A DNA stretch of 64,000 nucleotides from Castor canadensis (GCF_047511655.1 NC_133392.1:159268542-159332541); one strand, 5' to 3'; counted from the stretch's first letter, positions 50,202 through 62,289 are shown. Numbers and translations are program-made. Notes: generated from the letters alone by a model not told the origin.

Positions 50202-50384
50202 GAACATCTTTAGCTACGGCTCAGATCTAGGGTCATTCTTTATCTTTGTAGTTTCTCTGTCCTGTTGCACTCGTCTGTGACTCATCAAGTTGGTTTGCTG
50301 AAAACTCATAGAAGAGGTTCTGCTGCTTGTGTCATGTAGCATGTGTCTGAGATTTTTGAGGGGAGAAGGAAGCTAGTCTGTCAC

Positions 50385-50560
50385 TCCTGAAGGTGACCAT
50401 GTGCATGTTACTTCATTTCTGAGTTTTGTCATCTGTAAAATGGGCATCTTGGTATTACATTCTTCATAAGGCTGTTCTGAATTAGAACAGGGTAATGCTT
50501 CTAAAGCCTTCATCAGGCTGCCTGGTACAGAATGTGATCGCCACCATCATCATGGCTGAT
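50385..50560 (-). repeat. MIR SINE remnant
   Basis: Minus-strand MIR pattern: catgttacttcatttctgag, gtcatctgtaaaatgggcat, ttcttcataaggctgttctg and gcctggtacagaatgtg. Confidence 0.75.
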
Positions 50561-52549
50561 GCTTAGGTATCCATCGTACCAGTAATGCCCCATGTCAGTG
50601 TGGTGCTTAAGCCAAAAATGCCAGGTGAGAATTTAATCTCATCATTAATGAGTAAATTAACAAACCAGCAGGAAGTGGTTTAAAGAGCATGTCAGGCAGG
50701 GCTGATGAATAGCCAGTCTCCCACGGATAAGGCTGTTCTGAAGTCAGAACCCTTACTCAGCCAATCTAACATTGGAGTTTTTCTTGGGCAAGATGTCTGC
50801 CAGGTGGAAAGATGCTTTCTTTCCTTGCTTCCTTTTCCTCTTGTCACATTGGGGGCCAATGAAGCAGAAGTGCAGGTCTTCAGTTGATTTGATTGATGCC
50901 CTGCAGGATGGTGTTACACACCCTTCCCTGGGTCAATCCATGCTTAGAGCTCTGATAGGTATGAAAAGTACAGGGAAGTGAATGGGTGAATAATTTATTT
51001 AAATGTCGAGTGAATGATTTACTTAACTGTTCTTAGACTAGCTTTTAAACAAATTCTGGCCTGTGGTTTGGTTCCCTCTGTTCGAAGGCCAGGCTGACTG
51101 TGTGTAGACTGACAATAGTGCATCTTTCCCATAGGCAGTAATGCGTGCAGCCCTGGAGTGTGCAGCTCCACCCTGGGGTCATCCCAGGGGCGCAAAGGCT
51201 GGAGCACCCTATGAAAGTCAGGGTCCTGGCTTTGACCCCTTGCTCTACTACAGAGTGATCTGTGTGGTCTTGGGCAAAATGGGTGAGACAGAATCCCTGT
51301 ACTCCTTACCTCCCAGGGTGACTGTGACAATGGAGAGAGAGGAGGGAGAGGTGAGGGCACTGGGCTTCTTCTTTCCAGCCCTCATGTCTCCCATGACTAG
51401 TGCCTAGGTCATGGGAGGCCATCTGATACATTCATCCACTGGTGAAGTTCACTGATGTGCCAGGCCTTGTTGTAAGTGTCTGGACTATACCTGTGGACAT
51501 AAAGACAAAGACTCCCGTCTTCTCTCAGTAGATTGAGCAACAGCAAAGTGCAGTTGCCAGGGACAAAGTAGAGTGTGGGATATTAGTGCTGAGGGGTGTG
51601 GGTGTGGGGGCTGCAAAAAAATAGGGTGTGTGTGTGTGTGTGTGTGTGCGCTGGGGCTCCACAAAAGATGGCACATGAACCAGATCATGAAAAGGACAGG
51701 GGAGCTGACATGCAGGCATCTGGGGAAGACATTCCAGCAGAGGGAGCAGTGACACTGGCCTGCCAGGTTCTAAGAATAGCATGGAGACCCCTGTGGCTGC
51801 AGTGGCACTAAAGAAGCAAGGCAGGAGATGGCAGGTGGGGGCTTTGGGACAGGGCAAGAGTGTTCTTTCCCTCTGGGGCACAGGCACGATCTGCTGGGAG
51901 TTGCAAGCACAGTACCTGGTTGATAAGTCAGCCTTCACTGATGGGCCAGGGCAGAACAGGGAGGCAGGTGGAGGCCACTGTGGGAGTCCATGTGGGGTTG
52001 CTCCAGGCAGGTGGGCAGAGAGAGCGCGAGCTGGGATTCAGGACCTGTTTTGAAGATCAGGCAGGTGGGATAGGCAGACTGGTGGGAGACTAGGTATCTG
52101 GGAAGGGAAAAAATTTGGGGGACTCCAACAGGAGGGTGGGTCACTGTAGTGAGGCCAAGGTGGAGTGGACATTCTGGACTTGTTGGGTTGGTGATTACTT
52201 TAGACGTGACAGCTGGACTACATGAGCCTGGAATTTAGAGCAGTTTTTGCAGGAGACAGAGATGGATGTGGGAGGGAAAGAGGGAAGAAGAGGCAGGACA
52301 GTAAGGAGGGAGGGAGGGAGGAAGGGAAGAAGGAAGATGGATGGGTCCATGGAATGGCTTTGTAGGTGATTTGCAGCTCTGTGGCTCCATCAGGACATGG
52401 GTCACAGTGGGCTGGGCATGGCTGGAAGGTCAAAGTTGAGGAATTCCATCCCCTTCGCTCCTGTTGTCATGAGTGGTTTGAAGAACACCTCTCATTCCTA
52501 CCTAATCCCTTGCCTCTAATGGCAAGCACAATTAACACGAGTGATGTGA
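50561..52549. other. Intergenic, no gene seen
   Basis: An AT-rich, TAAT-containing stretch (50620-50680), a short TG run (51627-51649) and a purine-rich GGGA tract (52268-52345) are present. No coding exon supported. Confidence 0.55.
52268..52345 (+). repeat. Purine-rich GGGA/GGAA tract
   Basis: Repeated gggagggaagg-type sequence in an almost pure purine run. Confidence 0.85.
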
Positions 52550-52765
52550 CAATACTTATTGTCATCATGGGAACTTGGTTAAAGCTGGTCTTCCTCCAAG
52601 AGCTTTGCACGCTTCATTGCATCTAAAACTCAAAATCTCAGGCTAGAGCTGCTGTTATAATTCCAATGTCAGGCACAGAGAGCCCAAGCAACTTCCTTGA
52701 GGCTGGACAGCTGGGAGGGGTGGAGCTGGGATTCAGGGGCAGGTGGCCTCCTTTGGCTACCTCTG
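52550..52765 (+). repeat. MIR SINE remnant
   Basis: gagctttgcacgcttcattg, tctaaaactcaaaatctcag, ggcacagagagcccaagcaa and gtggagctgggattcagggg fit the MIR core and tail. Confidence 0.7.
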
Positions 52766-53159
52766 CAGAATGACACCTGAAACCTGATGTCTGTATGTCA
52801 GGGGCCTCTGGACCTCACTCCAGGTTGTGTGCAAGGAGCCTCAGCTCAGAGGGGCACCCCCAAAGCTCCCTGTGTGGGACGGCCTGGGAGGACTGCAGAG
52901 TCAGATCCCTTAGGTTACTTATGTTTGAAATTCTGGATTTCTAAATGGTTGGCATTTTGTGTGGTGTACATTGAGCACCTGGAGCAGTGGCTGGGTACTG
53001 GTAATGCTCAAATAACTCCCCAGCCTGTGAGCATAGAGCTTATCAGAGTGGGGACAAAGCTGTCACTTCTTCTTTATCCATGTTTTCCTAATCACCTTGT
53101 GATGTGTCCTTGATGCTAGAGCCTCTGGGCTGGGAGGCAAATTGATATTTGTCTTCAGC

Positions 53160-53368
53160 CGAGTGTCCCATGTGTATGGTGTAGGCGTGTAAGGGTGCAA
53201 ATATGTGTGTCGGTGTGTATTTTGAATGTGTGTGTTTCCACCTACTGTGTGTGCACCTCTGTGTGTGCATGCATGTCTATGACTGTATGAGGTGTGTGTC
53301 CTTATTCTCTGTGTCTGTGCCTCTGTGTGTGCATTTATTTGTGTGTGTGTGTGTTTGCGTGTGTGTGT
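53160..53368 (+). repeat. TG-rich low-complexity tract
   Basis: Interrupted TG and TGTGC runs; a further tract of the same kind lies at 53760-53940. Confidence 0.85.
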
Positions 53369-53549
53369 TGGTCAGTTTTTTATACTGTAACAAAATGCCT
53401 GAGGTAGTCAATAGAGAAAAGGTTTACTTTGGCTCAGGGTTTCAGTTTGTGATCACTTGGCCCTGTTGCTGTGGGCCTGTGGCAGCACAGTACATCATGG
53501 TATGAGTGTGTGGCAGAGGAGCCTGTTCACCTCGTGGCTACTGGAAAGC

Positions 53550-53592
<43 letters not shown>

Positions 53593-53735
53593 GAAGGGGC
53601 TGAGGTCCCAGTATCCCTTTTCCAGGGAACAACCCAAAGGCCTGATTTCTTCCACTAGTTCTATGAAAGTTCTGCCACCTTCTAATAGCACCACTGACTG
53701 GTGACCAAGCCTTCAATTCATGGGCCTTGGGAATA
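53369..53735 (-). repeat. MaLR-like LTR remnant with internal (GA)n
   Basis: ggtcagttttttatactgta, tttactttggctcagggttt, ggccctgttgctgtgggcct, cagcacagtacatcatggta, agcaccactgactggtgacc and caattcatgggcctt follow a rodent/mammal MaLR LTR on the minus strand. A (GA)n run interrupts it at 53552-53590. Confidence 0.65.
53552..53590 (+). repeat. (GA)n microsatellite
   Basis: About 19 pure GA units. Confidence 0.97.
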
Positions 53736-54195
53736 TGCAAGGTTTGACTCTTAACACTGCTTGTGCATTTGATTTGTGGCGGTGGATGTCTGTGGGGTGC
53801 TTCTGGGTGTACATGTGTTTGTGTTGTGCACTTGAGTGTGTGAGTGTGCTTATCTGTTCTGTGTCTACACTGTGAATGTGTATCTGTGTTCATGTCTCTG
53901 TGTACTGTATGTGTGCTACGAGTGTGCTGTGTGTCTGCACACTCATTGGATTAAGAGAGGCGCTACCCATGTGGGGGGTTCCTTGCCTTAAGCCCTCTCC
54001 CTCCAGTGCCTCTCTTGTTTCCTCACACTCACACCTTTTCTAGAAATGTCCATGTCAACCTTGCACTTGACTCTGGGCACCCAGTCATTATCACCCACCT
54101 CTCTTAACTCCCACCAGCTGTCATCCCCTCTTGCTTTCCTCCACAGCAGGAGGCCCAACACTGGGTGAAGTCCTCTTTAGCAGCTTGATCTGTCT

Positions 54196-54520
54196 TCATT
54201 TCATCGAACATTCTACATGGAGTCATCCAGGAAGAAACCTAGCAGCCAGAAGAGAGCTCTTCATTTGTCCCTTATCGTCACTAAATTAATCATGCTGACT
54301 TTCATCTTATTAGGCTTGGCATTCCTTTTGATTTAAGAATATTTTTACCTCTCCAAGTGCTTTTAAGGAGGTTACAGCAAGAGAAAGTCTATTCATTGCT
54401 GTAGTATATTTAGTTTCTTTACATAAATTGTCTAGATTGCATTTTAAGGGAGTGGAATTGAATCTAGTCTTTTTCAAATTGCTGGAGCCAATTAGCTGCG
54501 AAAGTGTTTAATTATGGGAG
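54196..54520. other. AT-rich, repeat-free stretch, candidate conserved element
   Basis: No known repeat pattern. It contains taaattaatcatgctgac, ttatcgtcac, caattagctgcg and gtttaattatggg, the mix of homeodomain-type cores often seen in conserved non-coding elements. Function is inference only. Confidence 0.3.
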
Positions 54521-55073
54521 AAGGACTCTGGTCTACAACCAAGTGCAGCTTCTGCAGAAACTTCCAGCCCAGTTCTCTGTTGTTTCTTGTTTTTCCCCAG
54601 GAGCCTGGCTCCTTTTACACCTGGGTTTTGATCTGGGCCGTTTCCCTCCGATGCTCTGGATGCTACCTGAGATGATCGATAGTCAGGTGGAGGGTGGACT
54701 CCCTTCTTTCCGAGTCTCTGTCAGGCCTCAAGAAGGCGTCTTAAAATGACGTTAGAAGGATACTTTTTTACTGGTATCTCGGTAGCGTCCTTGGTCAGTT
54801 CTTGCTTTTAGTTGTTGAGGTTGTGAAGCCAAGTTTAAGGAGTTCAAGTTGCAGGAGACACTGGAAAGCCATCGATAGGTGACTTTCTAATGGGCAGATA
54901 GACGGTTCGAAGTTTTCTCCCTTTAGTAAATTTGATGTGCAGTGTTGGGAGACACAAAGCCACTCTCTTACTGCCCGGCTACACAATCATAGTATTTCTA
55001 AAATCACAGGGACCCTGGAACTGCATCTCTCTGACAGCACCCTACCATGCCTTAGCACTTTCACCATCTCGAG

Positions 55074-56094
55074 ACTGGGGCTGGCAGACTCTTAATGAGC
55101 TTTTATTGCAACACGGCCACAACCACTCATTTGTGTATTGGCTAGGTCACACAGAGGCTGTATTTCTTTTTTTCTTTTTTTTTATTGTTTTATTATTCAT
55201 ATGTGCATACAAGGCTTGGGTCATTTCTCCCCCCTGCCCCCACCCCGTCCCTTACCACCCACTCCGCCCCCTCCCTCTCCCCCCCACCCCCTCAATACCC
55301 AGCAGAAACTATTTTGCCCTTAAGTCTAATTTTGCTGAAGAGAGAGTATAAGCAATAATAGGAAGGAACAAGGGTTTTTGCTGGTTGAGATAAGGATAGC
55401 TATACAGGGCATTGACTCACATTGATTTCCTGTGCGTGTGTGTTACCTTCTAGGTTAATTCTTTTTGATCTAACCTTTTCTCTAGTTCCTGGTCCCCTTT
55501 TCCTATTGGACTCAGTTGCTTTTAAGGTATCTGCTTTAGTTTCTCTGCGTTAAGGGCAACAAATGCTAGCTAATTTTTTAGGTGTCTTACCTATCCTCAC
55601 CCCTCCCTTGTGTGCTAAAGCTTTTATCATGTGCTCAAAGTCCAATCCCATTGTTGTGTTTGCCCTTGATCTAATGTCCACATATGAGGGAGAACATACG
55701 ACTTTTGGTCTTTTGGGCCAGGCTAACCTCACTCAGAATGATGTTCTCCAGTTCCATCCATTTACCAGCGAATGATAACATTTTGTTCTTCTTCATGGCT
55801 GCATAAAATTCCATTGTGTATAGATACCACATTTTCTTAATCCATTCGTCAGTGGTGGGGCATCTTGGCTATTTCCATAACTTGGCTATTGTGAATAGTG
55901 CTGCAATAAACATGGGTGTGCAGGTGCCTCTGGAGTAACCTGTGTCACAGTCTTTTGGGTATAGCCCCAAGAGTGGTATTGCTGGATCAAATGGTGGATC
56001 AATGAGAGGCTGTATTTCTAACACAGCCTGCATGATCCACAAAGTCTCAGATACTTATATCTGGTCCTTTAAGAAAAAGTTTACTGACTTCTAG
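55074..56094. mobile_element. hAT-like DNA transposon remnant split by an L1
   Basis: The left part (55074-55167) reads ggggctggcagactcttaat, gcttttattgcaacacggcc and cactcatttgtgtattggct. The right part (56005-56094) reads catgatccacaaagtctcag, tatctggtcctttaagaaaa and agtttactgacttct. Ends form an imperfect inverted repeat. The order recalls a non-autonomous hAT-Charlie element (memory-based). An L1 copy sits between the halves. Confidence 0.6.
55168..56004 (-). mobile_element. 5'-truncated LINE-1 (837 bases)
   Basis: It has the same 3' UTR, C-rich tract and ORF2 tail as the full-length L1. The flanking target-site duplication is exact, 15 bp: agaggctgtatttct at 55153-55167 and 56005-56019. 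It extends further into ORF2 than the copy at 1610. Confidence 0.97.
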
Positions 56095-56280
56095 TGTTAA
56101 AGTTAGAACACGAAAAATTGCCTTATTCTGACTTAGCTTACTCCCCTCTTTTTTCTTTTTTTGTGGAGAAAATGGGCAAATAGACAGTAGGAAGTTTTCT
56201 CCCTTTGGTAAATTTGATGGATGGGAAGCCAGGGCTCTTGCGTGTGACTGGACACGCTCAACTGTCACTCGTTAAAAGCT

Positions 56281-57594
56281 TTGTTCATTCCAAGGGAGAA
56301 AAAAATGATTTCTAGGTGGGTGGAAACCAACCCGAATGGCCCTTGTTATACAGAAGGACACTCCACTGATTCTTGTGGCCCCCACTCTTCTCGGAGGGAA
56401 GTGGCAGAGATGGCTGTGGTGGAGGGAGGAGTCTATGCATCTTGGCTTTGTCATGAAAAGAGGTGATCTGGGCAGTGTTTGCATAGCTGGTGGCCGTGGT
56501 GATCTTGTGACAGGAGTCCAGTCCTGGCCTGACTGCCAATGGCGTGTACCGAGAGGCTCTAAAGGTCAATTAAAAGCATGTTTACACTTTCACTGTCCCG
56601 CTGTGACAGTGAGCTATAATATTTAGACAGCATGGTAGCATTTATGTTCTGAGTGTACACATAAACTTCTTGTTTTACACAGGAACTGAAATCAATAGAG
56701 AAATAGAGCAACATTGCATCAAATCAATTCTGAGAGGTTTTGGACCCAATCCAAGTTGCAGAAAGAGAGATAAAAGGGAGTCAAAATATTTAGGCCAGTT
56801 AATTTTGCTGTTTGGGAGGGGGTGGACGTCTCTGTTCTCTTCCAAAGGACTGCTCTTTTATCCAGGGTGATACCTGGAGGATGTGCTTCTGGCTTTTCTC
56901 CCCACAAGTCTCAGCCTGCCAAACTCCAAGAGGCAAACTAAGATAGTTCTGTTGCATTTTCATTAAAAGATGTACCAAGGTTCGGTTATCTGGCTTCACC
57001 TGCTACCTCTCTAGTCTGCTTAAATGACCACTATGGTCTTTGGGGAGTACCAAGTCCATAATTCTTCATCCACTCATCACCAGTCCGTCGCCTGTTGTGC
57101 CCAGGTTAGGTGGCAAGCATGTGGATGCTGGTAAGATGTCCCCACTGAAGGAAAAAAAATGTTACAGTCTGAAGGTCTTGGTGGATGTCATTTGTAGAGG
57201 GTTGGTGATGTCATCTGCAGGGTCTCAGAGTGAGGTCACTGGATGAGGACTCTGGCAGACCTGCCTAATGACCTGCCCCCAGGGAGGGCTAGCTGTCCCA
57301 AACACTTTAAGAATCTTACAAGAGCTGGGCTGATGGGAAGTTAAGTGACGATATTGCACACTATTATTGCTGGGTGGTGTAAAAACTCTCCATGTTTTCT
57401 TTAAAAAAAAAAAGAAGCCATAGGTCTGACATTTTTACCATGGTTTAAAAATGCCTCCTGGAATCAGGAGCTCAAGTTCAAAAGTACATAGAGCAGATAC
57501 GAATCTACCTTTGGATAACTCAGAAGCTTCCAGACTACAACCAAAACCTCAGGAAAAGAATCGCCTCTGAGGGAACCAAAGAGATGGTTGTTCA
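56281..57594. other. Intergenic, no gene seen
   Basis: Unassigned sequence with no recognised repeat or exon. Confidence 0.55.
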
Positions 57595-57695
57595 GATGGA
57601 TGGACGGATCAAAGGGTAAGGATGGGTGGGTAGATGGATGGGACAGATAGAAAAGGAAGTGCAGAGAGATGGATGGATGGATGGATGGGTGGAAG
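57595..57695 (+). repeat. (GATG)n/(GGAT)n tetranucleotide repeat
   Basis: Interrupted gatgga units, with six contiguous near 57668-57690. Confidence 0.9.
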
Positions 57696-58904
57696 TGAGG
57701 AATGACTTAGTAACCATATTATATCCCCAAACTCTAGGAAAGATCCTGGAGGTCCCCAACTATTGCCTGTCTCCTTGTTTCTCTCTCACTCTGGGAACTG
57801 CTTGCTGAGGGAGGGAGGCTCAGGCATAGAGCATCTTGAGAAGTGCTGGCTTCTGTATGAGGAGAGACCGGTGCTATTTTCTGTCTGCTCATCAGAGGCT
57901 CCAACAGAGGACAGAATGAGACTCTGGGCTTCTCTTAAATTGTCTGTGTCTGACCTGATGGCCTTGACATTTTCAGGAGTATCATTTGATCTGCTGATTT
58001 CTAAATGTATGTCACTGCTAAGAGAGGGTAACCAGGGAGGGGCCAGAGGCTTCAGTGGCATTTGGTTTCAACAGGCACAAGAGAGAAGGGCCTGTTTTAG
58101 GTCATTGCCCCAATTCTCCCTATATCATTTCTGGGTTTCTTAGGAAAGTGATGGTGTGTTTGTGTGTGTGTGAGAGAGGGGGTGGTTACTGGGAATGGGC
58201 AGTGGGGGAAGGAAGGAGGAATAAGGGCTAAGGGTCAGGGGCTCCCATCGTGCTATGGATGACTTCTGGTGGGGCTTGGTTCTGGCAGGGTGGGGTACAG
58301 AGCAGTCTGCCTGGCTCCTGGGCATGTAGATAGCACCAAACTATAAAGACAGAGAGATGGTGACCCTCAGATTGAGGAAGGTGTGAGATTTCTGGGTTTC
58401 AGCTGAAAACAAAATAGTCAATGCCCTAATAACTATGGTTCATGAACTTGGAATCTGTTGGTAAGAGAATGTGGGTCAGCAAGGGCAAGGCAACACCCCT
58501 GCAACTTTGTTCCAGTGGGATGTCTCTGAGAGCTGCTGAGACTAGCCACAGAGCAGGGTCACCCCTCCCTTCCCCTGCATGATGCCAGACCAGGCAGGCA
58601 GAGTACGCAGAACCAGATGGGTAAGACAGGAGCCACCTGTGGGCCTAGGGTCCTCCTTTCCTGCAGCAGTCTGGCTCAGAGTCTCTGTGCCAGGGACCAT
58701 CCTAAAAGTGGGCCAGGTTGAGCCCCCTTGTTGGGCACATGGTTCAACAGAGGCAGCCTGGCAGGCCAGGCTGGGGTGCAATGACACAGAAGCCCTACAT
58801 CACTGAGGGTGATGGCAGCCATAGCAGTGCCCGGGCAGGTGAGGTCTTGGGAAAGTTAGGCGCAGGGGTTCAGGCTCTGGGCATCACGAATGCCATGTAT
58901 TGGG
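57696..58904. other. Intergenic, no gene seen
   Basis: A short TG run lies at 58155-58171. No repeat family or exon was recognised. Confidence 0.55.
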
Positions 58905-59345
58905 TGGCTTTAGAGCAGTGCAAGTTTATTCTCTCATAGTTCTGTAGGCCTGAAATACAAAATTGAGATGCCATCCGGGCATGAGCCCTGTGGAACCCGG
59001 GTGAAGGTCTGTCCTGCCTCTTCCAGATTTTGATTTCTCTGGGTTCTTTCTTGGCTGGTGGCCACTTCACTCCGTTCTCTGCCTCCATCTTTATACAATC
59101 TCTCCTCATTTCCCTGTGTCTGTCCTGGTCTCCCTGTCTCTTGTTTTTGGGTAATAAGTGTCCAAGGACACTAGTTATTGGATTTAGGGTTTACTTGGCT
59201 AATTCAGGATGATCTTATTTATCTGAGGCTCTTTAATGATGGTCACAATGACCATATTAATTTAATGATATCACAATGGTGACAATAATGGTTATGATGA
59301 CGATGGTGTAGGAAGTAGATGGATCTTTTTGGAGGTCACATTTGG
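58905..59345 (-). repeat. MLT1-like LTR remnant
   Basis: gcaagtttattctctcatag, ttctgtaggcctgaaataca, ctgtcctgcctcttccagat, ggccacttcactccgttctc, cactagttattggatttagg and tggaggtcacatttggcccc follow a remembered LTR consensus on the minus strand. The interval near 59235-59310 is AT-rich and does not fit it well. Confidence 0.6.
59240..59254. promoter_or_regulatory. Perfect estrogen-response-element-like palindrome
   Basis: TGGTCACAATGACCA contains GGTCAnnnTGACC exactly (59241-59253), the consensus spacing for steroid receptor dimers. Activity is not shown; chance occurrence is possible. Confidence 0.35.
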
Positions 59346-60320
59346 CCCCCTGCACTCTCCATGAGCTCCCTTGGGCTGAACATCAGGAGCTCGAATTCTT
59401 TCCAGCGTTTGCTGCAATGCCCAGGGAGGCCAGGCAAGAGCAGGAGAGAAGTGTTGCCTTTTCCTTCCCTGGGATGGGAGGGAGGTGTTGCTAAGTGGGG
59501 CAGTGAGGGCACGTGGCCTTGCTCACCTAGTCTGCGTGGCCACAGCCTTCGGGATAATTACTTCTCTGGCTGTCCCTGTGCCGCCCTGTAACTTCCCTTG
59601 ATGTCTCTAATGTCTTCTGTCTTTAAACATTCCTGTCTTATTAAGTCTCCTGTCCTGCACAGGCTGTAATTATTTCAGTACCAATTGGTACTGATTTCAG
59701 TACCAATTAGCACATCTTCAGACAGCGTGGGAGGATGTGGGTCCCTCATGCTTCAGACTTCTTGTTAACTGCTAAACGAGGAATTCCAGGTATCCCCTGA
59801 TCCACTGCTGCTTCTTGGGCAGGGATTCCTTCCACAATCCTGGGGGAGAAGGGCAGGAAGCAGAGCCGGACTTTGTTCTCATGGCCCGCATCCCGCAGAC
59901 CTGGGGGCCTGGGTCCTCCTACCTAGGACATTTTGGAAAGCCTGGTCTGCTGAGTCACAGGTTGCCCACTGTGGGCAGAGTTGGAGGGCTAGCAGCGGAT
60001 GGCATCTGCTTCAGGCAGGGTGTGCTCCAGGAGCAATCGCTGTCTCTTCATGGTCTGTGTGCAGAGTGAGTGCCCATACAACAGTGACTCCACCTTGGGT
60101 GCCCTTCAGTGCCCTCCTCATGGGCCTGCTGAGTCCTGGGCATTTGGCTTTTACGAGGATGCTTTAGCCCCTGGGCAAACCTGGCCTCAGAGTTGCCTGT
60201 CCTCACAGTTGACCTGAGCAGGTGACCGTGCACCTGTTTGCCTGGACAGTCTGGTTACATCTGCGCCCTGGTGTTCTCTCCTACTTAGCATCCTCACACC
60301 TCAGCACACACTTGTTTTTT
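59346..60320. other. Intergenic, no gene seen
   Basis: It includes the palindrome at 59677 and otherwise shows no recognised repeat or exon. Confidence 0.5.
59672..59708. repeat. Palindrome within a direct repeat
   Basis: ATTTCAGTACCAATT occurs at 59672-59686 and 59694-59708. Overlapping the first is AGTACCAATTGGTACT (59677-59692), a perfect 16-base palindrome. Confidence 0.9.
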
Positions 60321-60990
60321 TGTTTTTTTTTTTTTTTAATTCGGTAAGAACCTCACAAAGTAGAAGTAACCAGTTTTTCTTTTGGTGGGATGGGGGTTTC
60401 ACATTTGCATAGCAGGTGCTCTATGACATGAACCACTCTTCCAGTTCATTTTGCTCTGGTTATTTTGGAAATGGAGTCTCATGAACTATTTGCCACAATC
60501 CTCCCAATCTCTGCCTTCCAAAAGCTAGGATTATAGGCATGAGCCATTGGTGCCCAGCTAAAAGTAACCATTTTTAAAGTATATAATTCAGCAGCATTTA
60601 GTACACTCATGTGTTACTCAGCCAACTCTTTAGTTCCAGAATATTTTCATTACCCTCAAAGGGAACCAGGGACTGTACGTAGTCTTCCTCTCCTGCCCCC
60701 AACTCTTGTTAACCAATACTCTGCTTTCTGAGTCTATGGGGTTTCCTGTTCTGGATACTTCCTATAAATGAATGTATGGCCTTTGTAACTGGCTTCCTCC
60801 ACTTAACGTAATGTTTTCAGGGTTTATCCATTCATAGCAGGAGTCAGAATTTCCTCCTTCTTTCTGAATGAATAATACTCCACGTGTGCATGTACCAGTT
60901 TGTGCATTCATTTATCCACTGATGGAGAGTTGAACCGTTTCTATCTTTGGCTCTTGTGAATCATGCCACCATGAACATTCTTGTGTCAGT
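60321..60990 (-). repeat. Ancient L1 3' region, interrupted by a SINE
   Basis: aaagtatataattcagcagc, cagccaactctttagttcca, gtatggcctttgtaactgg, cacttaacgtaatgttttca, gaatgaataatactccacgt and atttatccactgatggagag match the remembered minus-strand pattern of old mammalian L1s. A SINE at 60379-60561 splits it. Confidence 0.75.
60379..60561 (-). mobile_element. Composite SINE inserted in an old L1
   Basis: It carries cacatttgcatagcaggtgc (ID-like) and ctgccttccaaaagctagga, ttataggcatgagccattgg (B1-like). It is flanked by aagtaacca(g)ttttt at 60364-60378 and 60562-60575, marking the insertion. Confidence 0.85.
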
Positions 60991-62289
60991 TTTCAATGGG
61001 TCAGCTTCCTGTTCACTATGCTGCTCCCCAGAGCTCTCCTGGTCGTCCCTGAGGAGTGGAGGTGAGCCATGATCTCACCTCCATTGGTATCAGTCCCCTC
61101 CCTGCATTTCCAGGGCTTGACCTGAGTGATGGCTAATTTGTTCAAATATTAGACACTCTCCCCTGCCCTGCACCTTGCAGGCTTTTCAGGTGCTGGGAGG
61201 AACCTGAGTTAGTCCCGCGTACTCGCTCTATGTTCCTGGCAGAGCGCTGGGTCTCCCCTGCAGCCCAGGTAAAGGGAATGTCGTCAGTCAGCACCACACC
61301 CTCCCTGAGCCTGCACAGGGCTTCAGAATGAGGAGGGAGTGGACCCAAGTTTCAATTTTCAGGGCAGATCAGCCCACCTGGGCACCTAGGTCCCCAGCTG
61401 CCTGTGTGTATTGGCAGGGCAAGTCTTGGCACCAGGATGAGAGAGGCGTTTGGTGGCCACAGGAGCCTGTAGCTTCTGACCTCATGGGAGAGGCATCTGT
61501 GAGAGAAATGGATGTTCAAGTGACTGTGGAGACCTCTGTTTTCAAGTCCTGAAGCGTAAGGGCCTGTTGGGCTGAGGTCACTTAGGGACAGAGATGTGCT
61601 AGCCTGGTGCCCTGAGCACCTCCCCTTCACAGTGCTGCTGGCTGTTGCCAGGGAGAGCAGATAAATGGGGGATAAAAGAGCCCAACCCCCAACTGTGGTG
61701 GGAATGACAATGCCTTTGGGTCTTGGGGAAAAATGACCAAATAATGTTCTTGCAGCTTGTATTTCTCTTGTTTTTCTAGCAAGCTGTCAGAATGCCTGAT
61801 TGCTTTGGACAGGGCCCACTGACTGCCAGGGAAGCCTTGAGCCACTGCTGGGATGGGGGTGGAGTAGGAGTCAGGAGGTGCGTGTCGGGGGTGGGAAGGA
61901 CGGGTGGAGAAGTTACATCAAAACTCTAGATTCTCCCTGGAGACCAGGTGGAGTGGTGTTGGAGTTCCTCGGGCCTGGGCAGGGACCACCTTACCTTCCC
62001 ACCCTGTCTTGCATGGCCACCTTTGTCCTGGCTGAGGACACAGGCCGCCCCTTGCTACTAGGTGACCACAAAATGAGAGAAATGTGCTGCATCCCTTCCC
62101 GCGTGGGGCCAAGCTTGGTCCCCTCCTTTCGTCACCCTGGAGACTCCTGCAGTAGCTGCACTTGTCCTTTCTGTCCCTGCCCCCAGAAGAATTGCCACAC
62201 TAATCAAATGAAACACAGGCGAGTTCCCTCCATTTCCTCCTCACCTCCGGGCTTGTCTAATTCCGTTTCTCCAAGAACAAAAACTCCTA
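60991..62289. other. Intergenic, no gene seen
   Basis: No recognised repeat or coding exon. The 172-codon open frame at 61800-62318 has no family resemblance. Confidence 0.55.

Noticed and set aside
53495..53893. 132-codon minus-strand frame rich in His, Thr and Ser-Leu
   Set aside because: It is made by the GA and TG microsatellites inside and beside an LTR remnant.
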